From NCBI GenBank assembly GCA_014058105.1, contig JACGCM010000658.1, positions 248,001 to 312,000 on the forward strand: 64,000 nt of DNA, read 5' to 3'. The stretch is from Kingdonia uniflora (lineage: Eukaryota > Streptophyta > Magnoliopsida > Ranunculales > Circaeasteraceae). Positions within the stretch are counted from its first letter, which is position 1, and the number at the start of each line of letters is the position of its first letter. Shown piece by piece: positions 1 through 10,800 of the stretch. Below the pieces are notes generated by a model. The model was given only the letters and a program-made list of their open reading frames with translations, did not search any database and was not told where the DNA came from. A program made the position numbers and the translations under genes.

Positions 1-1691
1 TCATCATAATCAATCCCATGTCGTTGTTAATAGCCCTTAACTACCAATCGTGCCTTATATTTATCGACTCCGCCGTCTGCATTTAACTTGGTTGTGTAGA
101 CCCACTTTACACCGATCGCCTTGTGACCATTTGGAAGGTCAGTTAGCTCCCATGTCTGGTTTTTTTCTATTGATTCCATTTCGTCATTCATTGCCTCCTG
201 TCACTTTGGCTCTTGTACCGCCTCTTTAAAAGAAATTGGATCACAACTAGAAAACAAAGACATGTACATTTGTGGATCATTAGTTTGTTAAACTTCAGGT
301 ACTTCATAATCTTGCATCCACGAGGGTCTCCTTGAATTCGTTGTGGTCTTGTTGTTGCTTGGCTAGATTGTGGTGTATGAGAAGGAACAGGTGATTGTCC
401 TCTTGAAGGTGTAGAGGATGGTTGTGGTTGTGAGTTCCCCACTTGAATCTCTGAATGACCTTATCCATTTTCAGCTTGAACATTATCAAAGATCGCTGGA
501 ACGTTTTGCCCTTCTTAGTAATGGTCCAGTTCCACGTCTTTTCTTTGTCAAACAACACATCTCGACTGACAACAATTTTCTTGGTGACAGGATTATATAA
601 CTTGTACGCCTTTGAATTCACAGCAACACCAAAAAATACACACTTTTCACCTTTATCATCAAGCCTTTTCTTCTTTTGATCAGGAACATGGGCATATGCG
701 ACACACCCAAAAATCCGTAAATGATCGACACTTGGTTTTCTTCCATTCCATGCTTCTTTGGGTGTTATGTTTCGAACCACCTTTGTAGGACTTCGATTTA
801 AAATGTGAGTACTCCACATAATACTCTCTGGCCAGAAATTCTTCAAAATATTATTGATCGTCAACATACTCCACACCATATTTAAGATCGTCCAATTTTT
901 TTGTTCAGCAACGCCATTCTGCTGTGGGGTATAGCTGCTGCCAATTGTCATTTTATTCCATATTGCTCACAGTAACTTGTGAATTCATTGGAATTATACT
1001 CCCCACCACGATCAAAGCGAAGTACTTTAATGAGATTCCCTGATTCATTTTCCACAAATGTTTTGAAAACTTTGAATGTGGAGAAAGCTTCGGATTTCTC
1101 CTGTAAAACATAAACCCAAGTTTTACGACTATAATCATCAATGAACGTAATGAAGTACCTCTTGTTGCCATTGGATTTCGGATCGATTGGCCTACATATG
1201 TCGCTATGAATAAGCTCCAATATCGTTTTGGCTCTCCATGTGTTACCTTTTGGAAACGAAACACGGTGTTGTCTGCCAACAACACAACCCTCGCACACTT
1301 GTGAATGGTGATCAATCTGCGGAAGCCCCGTCACCATATTCTTTTGTCTTAGAAGTCGTAAACCATTGAAGCTAAGATGACCATACTGAAGATGCCATAG
1401 CCACACCGAGTCTTTGACCATTGCGGAAAAACAAGGAACAACTTCATTAGCAATTACTAAAGGAAACATGCGATTGCAAGTCATGTTAACTTTAGTAATT
1501 AGATTGCTCTCTTGATCTTCAATTCGACAAATCCCACCAGAAGTGTGAATTCGAATATTTCCTTTCCCCATAACCTGTATTTTGAAACTATCTCCAAATT
1601 TCACTGACTTGCGAAAAGAGTCGTCAATATTTGTAAATATAAACTTTTCCCGGCACATGTGGTTACTGGCACCCGAGTCCAAGTACCACAT
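1..1691 (-). pseudogene. copia pol: protease, integrase, start of RT (frameshifted)
   Basis: Protease-like DSGASNHM at about 1690-1665 is followed by a GAG-pre-integrase segment (HLQYGHLS, then CEGC of the HHCC zinc motif) around 1400-1280. The integrase core follows, with HSDICRP (first catalytic Asp) near 1220, FIDDYSRKTWVY near 1150 and FDRGGEYNSNEF (second Asp; GGE in place of the usual arrangement) near 1000. The frame shifts at about 950 and resumes with PQQNGVAEQKNWT (catalytic Glu region) and the GKR-rich integrase tail (FFGVAVNSKAYKLYNP). At 190-60 the RT begins (EKNQTWELTDLP, then KWVYTTKLNADG). A stop interrupts the RT near position 35. The family polyprotein is normally about 1300 residues in one frame; this one is broken and probably non-functional. 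Confidence 0.9.
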
Positions 1692-1821
1692 ATTTTGATC
1701 AGAAGCTTCCTCTTTGGAGTTGCAGGTATCAAATAAAGAGAAATCTCATCCTCGTCCGCGAAGTTTTCATTTTGATCCTCCTCCGCGAAGTTTATTTTTT
1801 CTCCGTTTTCTTTGTACAAAA

Positions 1822-2705
1822 TCACTTGACAATCAGAACGATAATGGCCATACTCGTTACACCGGAAACATTTGACACCGAAATTAGTACGACCTCGCCC
1901 TCTTCCTTGGTAACCATAATTTTGATTACCTTCTGCATGTTTGGAAGAATCACCATGAAGACCTCTACCTTGTCCTCCTTGGTGCTGGCCTGGATTACCT
2001 TATGCTTGTTTGTAAGAATCACCCTGAAGACCTCTGCCTCGTCCTCGCCCTCCTTTCCATGTTCCTTGAGTGCTTGCTCCACCGTCACATGTTGATTTAT
2101 TCTTTGCTCGTGAACCAACAGTAAACTCATCAATTCATCAACTGATAACGTATCTAAATCCTTCGATTCTTCAATCGAACATATTACATAATCGAACTTC
2201 AATGTCATAGATCGAAGAACCTTCTCAATTATTGTAATATCAATCATCTTTTCACCATGAATTCGCATGTTATTTGCGATCGTCATTGTCCTCGAGAAGT
2301 AATATGTTATTGACTACTCTGACTTCATATAGAGAATCTCAAAATTCGCCCGAAGCGCTTGTAATTGGGCTCGTTTCACCTTCTCCGTTCCTTGATATTT
2401 TATCTTCATTGAATCCCAAATTTGCTTAGAGGTCTTTTTGAGAGAATTGTCTCCAAAATTGACCTATCATTCGATTGGTAAAGAAAATTATTTGCCTTCA
2501 TATCCTTCAACCGTTGCTCCTCCAATGACTTTTTATGAGCATTTGTCAACGCTTGTAATGCTTCTTCGTTCGCAGGCTCGGGCACACCAACTTCAACTAG
2601 ACTTCAATACTCCTTCGACCTCAAAAAATTCTCCATTAACATGCTCCAATGATCATAGTGCCCATCGAACCGAGGAATCGAAGGTGTTACGAAGTACTCC
2701 TGATG
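1822..2705 (-). pseudogene. copia gag (UBN2-type) with CCHC zinc knuckle, frameshifted
   Basis: The gag starts shortly after the primer binding site, near 2705. The fragment IPRFDGHYDHW near 2680-2640 is the typical N-terminus of the UBN2/Retrotran_gag domain. After frameshifts the frame continues at 2286-1822 (LRSMTLKFDYVICSIEESKD, then LMSLLLVHEQRIN), the conserved C-terminal part of copia gag. The CCHC knuckle (CFRCNEYGHYRSDC) is at about 1876-1830 but in a different frame from the preceding ORF, proving a further frameshift. It would package retroelement RNA; it cannot do so as a single protein here. Confidence 0.85.
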
Positions 2706-2708
2706 CCA
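2697..2708 (-). other. copia primer binding site
   Basis: On the minus strand TGGCATCAGGAG follows the 5' LTR after two bases. It resembles the plant initiator-Met tRNA complement TGGTATCAGAGC used by most copia elements, with about three differences. It marks the inner edge of the LTR. Confidence 0.7.
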
Positions 2709-2710
2709 AA

Positions 2711-3004
2711 TGAAACAAATATTAGTGAAAGAAAGGTTTATTCAGATGATGATGATTAAAATAAAACACAGCTCCTGGACTCCTCATTTATAGAATACAC
2801 AGGAAACTAACTTGCTTCAAGTAAGGAACTACTTAAGCAACTAATACTACTGACCCGGGTCAGTCCAATAACAACATTAGACTTATTCTGCTAAGACTAC
2901 TTCAACTACCCAATGCTTACTTCTAACAAAGGCAGACCCCAACCCGCTATATAACAATCAAATATCAAGATTACAGTCTAAAGTATAACTTCACATCTGC
3001 ATCA
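2711..3004 (-). repeat. copia 5' LTR (294 bp)
   Basis: The minus-strand sequence starts TGATGCAGATG and ends TTGTTTCA, the TG...CA form of an LTR, and is followed by a primer binding site and gag. A TATA-like CTATAAATG is present near 2793. The partner LTR is outside the window. Confidence 0.8.
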
Positions 3005-3250
3005 GGTGGGCACACAAGCCCACTGGGATTATACCGGTTTTGCCTATTAAAGGTAGAAAAAAATTTGGTACTGGCATTTGTTTCTTTGTATGTGTGAAAA
3101 ACTCTGATCTCACTGAATCTTTTCAAATTCTCAATGACCTCTTCAAAAAGTCATGCATTGCCGAGGATGTTTACTTTGTTCAGTCACTTGAGACATATCC
3201 ATTGAATCAGATGCAGTCCAGGCCTTACCAAAATTATTGAGAATAACCCA

Positions 3251-3861
3251 TGTTAGGAATACGGCTCAAAAACTGTTGTCTTTCGAACGAGTGGGGAAGT
3301 CGTTCGAACGAAAATAGCGCTTGGGCCAAAATTCCAGGGGATTGTCTAATTTGTTCGAACGACCTCATGACTCGTTCGAACGACTTTGGCTCTGTTTGAT
3401 TGTTTCTAAATTCGTTTTAAAGGGGATTTGATCCAAAGCGATGGATTATCTCGTGATGCATATTTCGGAGATGACCTAATGGAAAGCCTATAAATAAAGA
3501 GTGTATGTTAAAGGCCTCTGTACTGTGAGAAAGAGTTAAAGAGAGAAAAGGGAGAAATTTAGGGTTTAGCTCTGGAGAGGTTTCTTGGGTTTTCTTTCTA
3601 GGGTTTATTGCTGGGATTATCTGTAAGGGTAGAGGCGAGGTTTGAGTGATCTCTGTAACTTCTTGTAATCCTTAGTGTGATAATATATTTGTCGTGCTTG
3701 TCGGGGGTGGCTTTGGTCCTGTTTAGGGTTTCCACCTAATTAAACCTTGCTTAGCTTTCTTATTGCTTTGGATTGAATTCTCTTTGGTTAGGTTACTTCT
3801 TCGAGTTCTTGTCGATCGTATTGTTCTTCCGCGTGCGATTTGCCCCCTCTATTTCCCAACA
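3251..3861 (+). repeat. Solo LTR (611 bp)
   Basis: The sequence begins TGTTAGGAATAC and ends TTTCCCAACA. It carries a TATA box (CTATAAATAA, about 3489) upstream of a purine-rich transcribed part. Flanking 5-bp sequences are ACCCA (3246-3250) and GCCCA (3862-3866), a target duplication with one mismatch. No internal region follows, so unequal recombination probably removed the body. Four copies of a TTCGAACGA motif lie in the first 140 bases. The insertion splits a LINE RNase H. Confidence 0.8.
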
Positions 3862-4257
3862 GCCCACTGCAGCCCCTTATTGAGAGCATATAGCTCATGA
3901 TAATGTGAAGTAATTGCCTTAGATCTTTCAGCAAATCCAGATAGCATTGTGCCAGCCCAATCTCTAACCAAACTCTCAGAACCACCTACAACAGAAATGG
4001 AACATTTATAACTGATATAAATCCATGTAAGGGGAGGGGGAACCCAATGACACACACTAATCTGTTTCTGTCTTACACAGTTTCTCATATCCCGGTTAAC
4101 AAGTATATGTGGGGTACTACAAGTCTTGAACAAGCTGGAAAGAGCTTGATTACCTCTAGTTTTTATCTCTGTCAGAACTGCCTTCAAAATTGTGCTAAGG
4201 ACCACCATTTTGTTATCAATTTTTTTCAGATTCCTTGCCATCCATATATGATTGACA

Positions 4258-4418
4258 TGCAAAAATTAAAAGGAAGATATTTATTTCATAAAGGGTTAAT
4301 TTAACTATTACATGACATGCCTATATATAGGCAACCTAGTTACTAATTCTACGACTCCTATTAGGAATAGGAAACTCCTAATTCTAGAATACTCCTAATA
4401 CCACTATACTCTCCAACA
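4258..4418 (-). repeat. 3' LTR of small LTR element 1
   Basis: 161 bp, ends TG...CA, matching 6165-6325 along its whole length. It contains a palindromic CTATATATAG TATA-like core near 4320. Confidence 0.88.
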
Positions 4419-6152
4419 CTCCCCCTCATGTTGATACGAACAAATAATGTTCGTGTCAAGGTGTATTACAATAAGAAAAAGAAATAGATAGTCCCTCATA
4501 AGGATACAATCACTCTCTCATTGATAAAGAAAATTAAGGCTCCCCCTAAAACATATAAAACTTCTTTTAGACAATCCTTTTGCAGCAGTAGAAATACTTC
4601 AAAGCTTCACATATCCCTTGTGAAATCGCCGGCATTCCGACATACCATTTTTTCCACACGTACTTGTGAAATCGGCGGTACTAACCGACTTGCCAGTTTT
4701 CCCACTCGAGGGTAATGTAAATATCTTGAAGATGCACTGTTGTAAGAGAATTAGTCGAGAAAGAGGACCACTGAGGGAAAAAAACAATTCACTCGAGGAC
4801 AAAAAAATCCACTCGAGGAAGAGGAAATCATAACAGTGGTTGAAGGAATTGAACATCTTCACCCAATCCAAAGAAAGAAATCGCATCTCGCGGTAGGAAA
4901 CAATAGAAAAGATCTAAGATAACCACTAGAGGAAAAGAGAATCAGTTTAGAAAAAAAATCCCTTGAGGAAAGAAACAAAAAACTCGCGATCGAGGTGGAA
5001 GGTATTTTAGCATCTTCATCCGATCCAAAGAAAGAAAATCACATCTTGCGACGGAAAACAATAGAAAATATCGCATCTCGCGACAAGAAAAGAAGAGACC
5101 TCAAAATCGCATTACCGATTAAAAGAAGAGGTAAGAATCATAGTGAAAAATAGATCAATCACTAGAAAAAGCTATAAAAATTACCGAGGAAGAAATGTAA
5201 GAGAAAAATTCCAAAAAGAAAGAGTGAAAGACAAAGTGAGGCAAATAGGATTTGAGAAGACCACAAAAGAAAAACCTAATACGTGTCCTCTGCATATACG
5301 ACAACACCATACAAAAGGTGAATTATAGCAAAACCAACCTGGTGTTAAAGATGAGGGGTTTCCAAAAAGAAATGCTAATAGCAAATTGTGCTACAAAATC
5401 AGTTCGGCTAAACTGGTTTTGATCCTTTCTCTATTCGCAACACTGTGAATTACTGACCTCACAATGCCCCATATCAAGATCATCACTTAGTCAAGGCATC
5501 ACTCCATCTTACTTGCTCTATTGCAAAAAGAAATCCCTTGCATAGTCACACAATAACTTAAATAGCAACAAAATGTCAGCATCTGCTCGGCAGTAAAAAC
5601 AACTCTTTTAAACATTTTCAATCATGTGAACATCTCTTCAACCTTTAACGTCATGGTTTGCAACACAAAGTACCATATCAGATTGTACAACTTCATGTTT
5701 TCTCCACAACCAAAATCGAGCAAATCAAACTCGTTACAGTGAGCTCGAGATTCCACCGCAGAACTTTTAGACGACTTGGAGTGCTTTGAGACATTTGTAG
5801 CAGTAACAACACTAAATCTTTTATACGAAACTACAACAGAGGAGATCGCAGAACAATCATTGATTTAGATTTGTAGGTTGAAGAAGATGATGACTGGAAG
5901 AAGAAAATCGGTAGCAAATCGTACTAGCAATCATGAGGTTTTAACCCTAAAACCAAATAAAAAATTTAGAAGAATTGCAACCAAAATCCAGCTAAGAATG
6001 ACCTGGTACGAGGTTGTAGATTTTGTTCTTAATCAGCCATCAAGGCAAAACACATCAGCAACACTCACCAATTTAGCCGACACAAACTACGGATTACTTG
6101 AATAATCCGGCGGCGGAACCAAAACAAAAACGGCTTCTTCAAGAACAAAACC

Positions 6153-6164
6153 GCTCTGATACCA
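6153..6164 (-). other. Primer binding site of small LTR element 1
   Basis: The minus strand reads TGGTATCAGAGC, the exact complement of the plant initiator-Met tRNA 3' end, directly abutting the LTR. Confidence 0.88.
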
Positions 6165-6325
6165 TGTAGAAATTAAAGGGAAGAGATTTATTTCATAAAG
6201 GGCTAATTTAACTATTACATGAAAGGCCTATATATAGGCAACATAGTTACTAATTCTACTACTACTATTAGGAATAGGAAACTCCTAATTTTAGAATTCT
6301 CCTAATACCACTATACTCTCTAACA
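6165..6325 (-). repeat. 5' LTR of small LTR element 1
   Basis: 161 bp direct repeat of 4258-4418, adjacent to the primer binding site at 6153-6164. Confidence 0.88.
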
Positions 6326-6951
6326 TGACCATGGTGCAAAAGCCAGCTTTAAGAAAGCGAGTGACACTGTTATTGTTGTTGAGCTGTAGAAGACTGTCCA
6401 TCTCATTTTGGAGGCTGCGAATAGGCCTGCAAATATTGCATCTTTGTAGCAGTGCTCCAAATACCATTGGCACAAATGCATCCCATAAAAATATGTTTTT
6501 CACTCTCTCCAGCCACCCCACATATGGTGCAATAGGAAGAATTCAGAGCTCTCATCTGCATGAGCTTGTTATGGGGTTTGAGGTGCCGCTTGAAAGCTCT
6601 CCATGTAGTAAAGCTGCTTCTAGGGGTACTCCATTTATTCCAGGGAATAGAGGCCCAAGCAACTTTGTTCCTTCTTGGTCTAAGTCTGTCATAAGTTTCT
6701 GCATGTGAGAAAAACCCATTTTTTGAGGCAATTTACACAATTTTGTCAGTCCCTCAATTCTTGATCAAAACATCTTTCATGGGGATCAATATGTTGTCCA
6801 CGAGCATACTGGAAATATGATGTGGAATCTGCCATCTTCCATTACTAACAATAGAAGATATCTTGGCATTTAGAGGTAAAGTGGAATCAAATCTGAATTC
6901 TTGTTGAAATTGTTCAATAGTATGCCTAGTGGATACCAAGGGTATTTCCAA

Positions 6952-7832
6952 AAGGGTAGTTCGAATATAACAACTAAAGTTGCAAAGTCGATTAGTATAA
7001 TCCAGAAGTTAGATGAAATAACCTCCTGAACTTTTGCAAATATACACAAATAAAATCAACATTTTCCTGTGAGGAATGCTAAGAAGCGATTCTTGTAAGA
7101 GTTGCGCCGTCTGATTCACCAAATTATTAGCCATAAGAAAAATTTGAAAGCAAACAACCGTGTGGATGTTGAGTATACTTTTTCATACCCATTATATCAA
7201 GATGCTAATGTTTCATAATATATGAGAAACATATTTGATAACATTCATTGAAAAACATAGCAGTTCTTATGGATTTGGAGAGTTTTTTCAAACATATAGA
7301 TGAAAGGTTTGTAATTTTACCAAACTTTGTGAAATAACACGCAGTTTTGAATTTCTTGACTGTTTGGAAGTACTATATATACCCTCACCTATCCAAAGTA
7401 TGGTGTATAGATCGTATTCTTTTGTGTTTATCGTACTATATTTTGTGTGCTTAATAGGGTGCTGTAAGTTGGTTATAATGATAGAGGGGGCACCTTTTTC
7501 ATGCCGAAAAATAACCACTGGCTCAAGTTTTCACACTTTGAGACTAATAAGTTAGTCAAGCAGATTTGATTGCCAGGCCATGGCTAATCCTTGAACTGAC
7601 CTGCAGATTTAGAACATCTTGATCAACCCACTCATGGGACACATCATATTTAGTACTGGGAAACATGTTTGGTTTATCTCGTGGTCATTTTTTTTTTGGC
7701 AGAATAGTTGTTTTATTCATAGAAATATTTCGTAGTCATTGAAGTCAAACTCATTACAATATCTTTTGCGGCATATTGAGATTTGGACAGGTTAAGTGAA
7801 CAATTTCACTAACTCCTGATGGTTACATCCAG
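6952..7832. other. Intronic or 5'-flanking sequence, no gene seen
   Basis: AT-rich sequence between the LINE relic and the first SulA exon visible here. No transit-peptide-like exon can be identified, so the SulA 5' exon is probably left of the window. Faint LINE-like coding on the minus strand may extend to about 7130. Confidence 0.5.
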
Positions 7833-10800
7833 GAAACTCAGATGATCGTGTCAATTACTGGAGCCACTGGTTTTGTTGGTCGAAGATTGGTTCAAAGGCT
7901 GCATCAAGGTAATAAATTCATTCCAGATTTTGGCAGCATTATTATGCAGTGATATGTTGTGATTTCTTCACATTTGTATATTGTGCTTAATCCAGCATAT
8001 GATAATATACGTAACTTAAAATGGAAGTTCCCCACCTGGTACCAGGGGATAGCTGTTTTGACAGTGTCTTATACATTTTGTTACTAAATACTATTTCATA
8101 ATAGAAAATAGTGAATCATCTAGAAAGGCACCAATAGTCCTGATATACTTCGATTTGATATTTCAAAATTTAGATAGCATGTAATAACATCATACACATC
8201 CTTCTTCTTTTGTAATGCAGATAAATATTGTGTTCGTGTTTTAACACGTTCTAAGTCGAAAGCTCAACTAGTTTTTCCTGGTAAGAAGGTAATGGTCGCT
8301 TTAGTAATCCATTGTTTTCGAATTATCACATAACACCACTGCTATAATTTTGTTAGTATTACCTTATACCTTAAAGCTGCATCTTTCTTTCATAGAAAAG
8401 TGAAACCCAAACTTTATTCAGCCAATAACGTTAGCAACGGTGCCAATTCGAATATATTATCTACTAGTGGGTGTGCACGCTTGTCTCACTTGTTACTAAT
8501 GCATGGGCTTTGACGTTATCAATTACTGTACATCGTCCTGGCACACATGTCATATGTTCGAATTGCCATGTGCATCACTACAAATATATGTGACATAGCT
8601 CGATGTAAAGGGTAGGCCAAATTGATAGGTGATCAATAGTCTTTAAATCAGACGATCACCGTCCCATTTAATATATGGTTATGGATTGCATAGTCCTTCA
8701 TAAGTTATTTGTAAATAAGAAAATATAGGGAAGATGACTTCCTGTTAACATGTCCCTTTATGATTACGCTCCTTGCCTTGGAAGCGGCCAAGCATGAAGG
8801 GGAATGACATTATCTATTATGTAATGGCAAGCGAGCAGTTGCGAAAAGAGTATTTTCATATCTGCCACAACTTCAAGTAATGTCAACTTCTAGCCTAGAA
8901 TCTACTACCATATCGTAAATTTGAATATTCGCAGAGCTATTTTGGAATCACAAACGATTGACAACCATGATGCAGTAGCATAGTCATATAGAGCTTTATC
9001 GAAAATAAAACAAAAATCATAGTCAATATAGAATTCCTAGCACCATTATCTGTTTCTTAGCAAATAATATACACATGATAATATGTTCTTAAGCAATTGC
9101 ATGATTCCCCTTCGAGAATTGTAATAATTTTGAAACTTGTGAGACGTGTAACGTTGGAAAAATAGGATTGTTGATTGGCATTTTTACTAATATATTTTGC
9201 ATTTAGTGTTTCCCTTTTTGATTTCTAAACACGCCCATAAGTTTTCATTTTCAAAATCTTTGAAGTCAGGGAATTTCCTGGTATTGTAATTGCGGAGGAA
9301 CCAGATTGGAAAAATTGCATTGAAGGTTCAAATGCTGTTGTCAATTTGGCAGGACTGCCTATAAGTACAAGATGGTCTTCTGAGGTTTGCATACTTATAT
9401 ATATATATTAATTATTCTTATACTCTTTTTTTCCCCTTTCTCATGTCGTACTTAAAACACATCTCACGCGGAAAATATGTTCATAGTAGGTACTAATATG
9501 AACAGGTAACTGTTGTGTTATGGATTAATACTTGGCTTTACCAGGATGAGCCACAGATTCATATCGCATGCTTTAGCTTTGAACTGGTGTTTACTGTAAT
9601 CAAATATTGAGATTCCTAACACTGTATATCAACCAACATGTTTATTACATTGCAGGTTAAGAAGGAGATCATGGAAAGCAGGATTAATACCACCTCAAAG
9701 GTTTTCTTTCGTCTTTCATTAGCAATAATCAGATAAAGCTTCTCGTTTCTCACTTAACTATTACAATTTGTTTCTGAAGGTTGTAGCTTTAATAAACGCA
9801 TCCCAAGATGATCTTCGGCCTTTAGTTTTGGTCAGTGCGACAGCTGTTGGTTATTATGGTATGTTCTCAACTTGATGATCTGGTAGTTACAAATTGTGAA
9901 TGTGGTTAAGTAACGCTGGAGTTACTTTTTTTTTTTTTTTTTTTCTTCTTCTGGTTTACCTTTACCTCGAGCCAACTTTCGATTCTCTCCGCGTCCACAC
10001 TCCACCATATAGTTTCTTAGATTTAATCTGAATAAAAAATGAACAACATGTTTAATCCTTTTTTCTTTTTCCTGTCGTGGTTTATTTTTCATTATAACAA
10101 TTTCTTTTTATAATGAATGTGTGAATATAAAAAGACCTTCTGTGAGTTCTGTATGATGTTGATAGCCAGGATATATTTGTTGAGTTGATAAATTCTTTTG
10201 TAGTTTGAAGCAGGATGAATAGTATAGGGAAATGATGCGAACTCCAAATCTTTGTAACTTTGGAACAATAAGAGTATCACTATATATGATTACAATATTG
10301 TACTAGGTAGATAAATGCTCATCGTCGCTACAAATAAATAATTGACTTGAATATCAATAGACTTTAGTATTTATTCTTTGTAAGTTCGTGGTAGGGGTGA
10401 GCATGGGTCGGTGGGGTCGATTTTGGGCCCAAACCGAAACCAAAAATCAAAGTATAAACCGAACTGAAACCGAAACCGAACCAAAAGTCAATAAAATTCA
10501 ATTTGGGCTATATGGTCCAGTTTGGTCCAATTCCTTACTTAAACATTACTTCACAATATTCATTACTTCATATAAAACATTACTTTAAATACATGACAAT
10601 GAGAAAATAATCCAAATTCCAAAATATAACCAATTCAAAAGAAAATAACCAATTTATATAGAATGATTCAATCATCAAAACATAACCAATTCAAAGGCAC
10701 TAAGAGAAAATAAAATCATCATTAACTAAACTAGAAACAAAATGAGAGTTGAACTTCATTCACCTTCTTTTCGCCTTCATTATCAAAAAGAACACCAATT

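Larger units (their letters stand above)
1..3004 (-). mobile_element. Ty1/copia retrotransposon, 5' LTR to start of RT, truncated by window edge
   Basis: Read on the minus strand, the order is 5' LTR (3004-2711), primer binding site, gag, zinc knuckle, protease, GAG-pre-integrase, integrase core, then the first part of the reverse transcriptase running off position 1. The order protease-integrase-RT defines copia. The 3' LTR and most of RT/RNase H are outside the window. The coding part is broken by frameshifts and stops, so this copy is dead. It lies directly beside the end of a LINE relic (3005-6951), which suggests insertion into it. The target duplication cannot be checked because the other end is missing. 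Confidence 0.93.
4258..6325 (-). mobile_element. Non-autonomous LTR element (TRIM/LARD-like), complete
   Basis: Two 161-bp LTRs (4258-4418 and 6165-6325) differ at about a dozen sites by eye. On the minus strand the 5' LTR is followed at once by TGGTATCAGAGC (6164-6153), a perfect initiator-Met primer binding site. The 3' LTR is preceded by a polypurine tract (GAGGGGGAG, 4427-4419). The 5-bp flanks are TGACA (4253-4257) and TGACC (6326-6330). The 1.75-kb interior has no recognisable gag or pol, so the element must depend on copia proteins from elsewhere. It sits within the LINE relic, between its zf-RVT and RNase H parts. Confidence 0.88.
3005..6951 (-). mobile_element. LINE (non-LTR) relic: RT tail, zf-RVT, RNase H; split by two LTR insertions
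   Basis: On the minus strand the segment 6951-6326 encodes the end of a plant LINE RT (KISSIVSNGRWQIP), then the zinc-binding zf-RVT domain with CTICG...EKHIFMGC (Cys-Cys-His-Cys) around 6560-6470. It continues across the element at 4258-6325 into VNHIWMARNLKK at 4262. An RNase H (RVT_3) domain follows (VPPPLTWIYIS, LYALNKGLQW) down to 3862. A solo LTR then interrupts the RNase H, and after it the frame picks up again with ASDSMDMS near 3205-3180. Removing the two insertions restores a continuous LINE C-terminus, so the LINE came first. Internal stops show it is dead. It probably lies in the first intron or 5' flank of the SulA gene. Confidence 0.82.
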
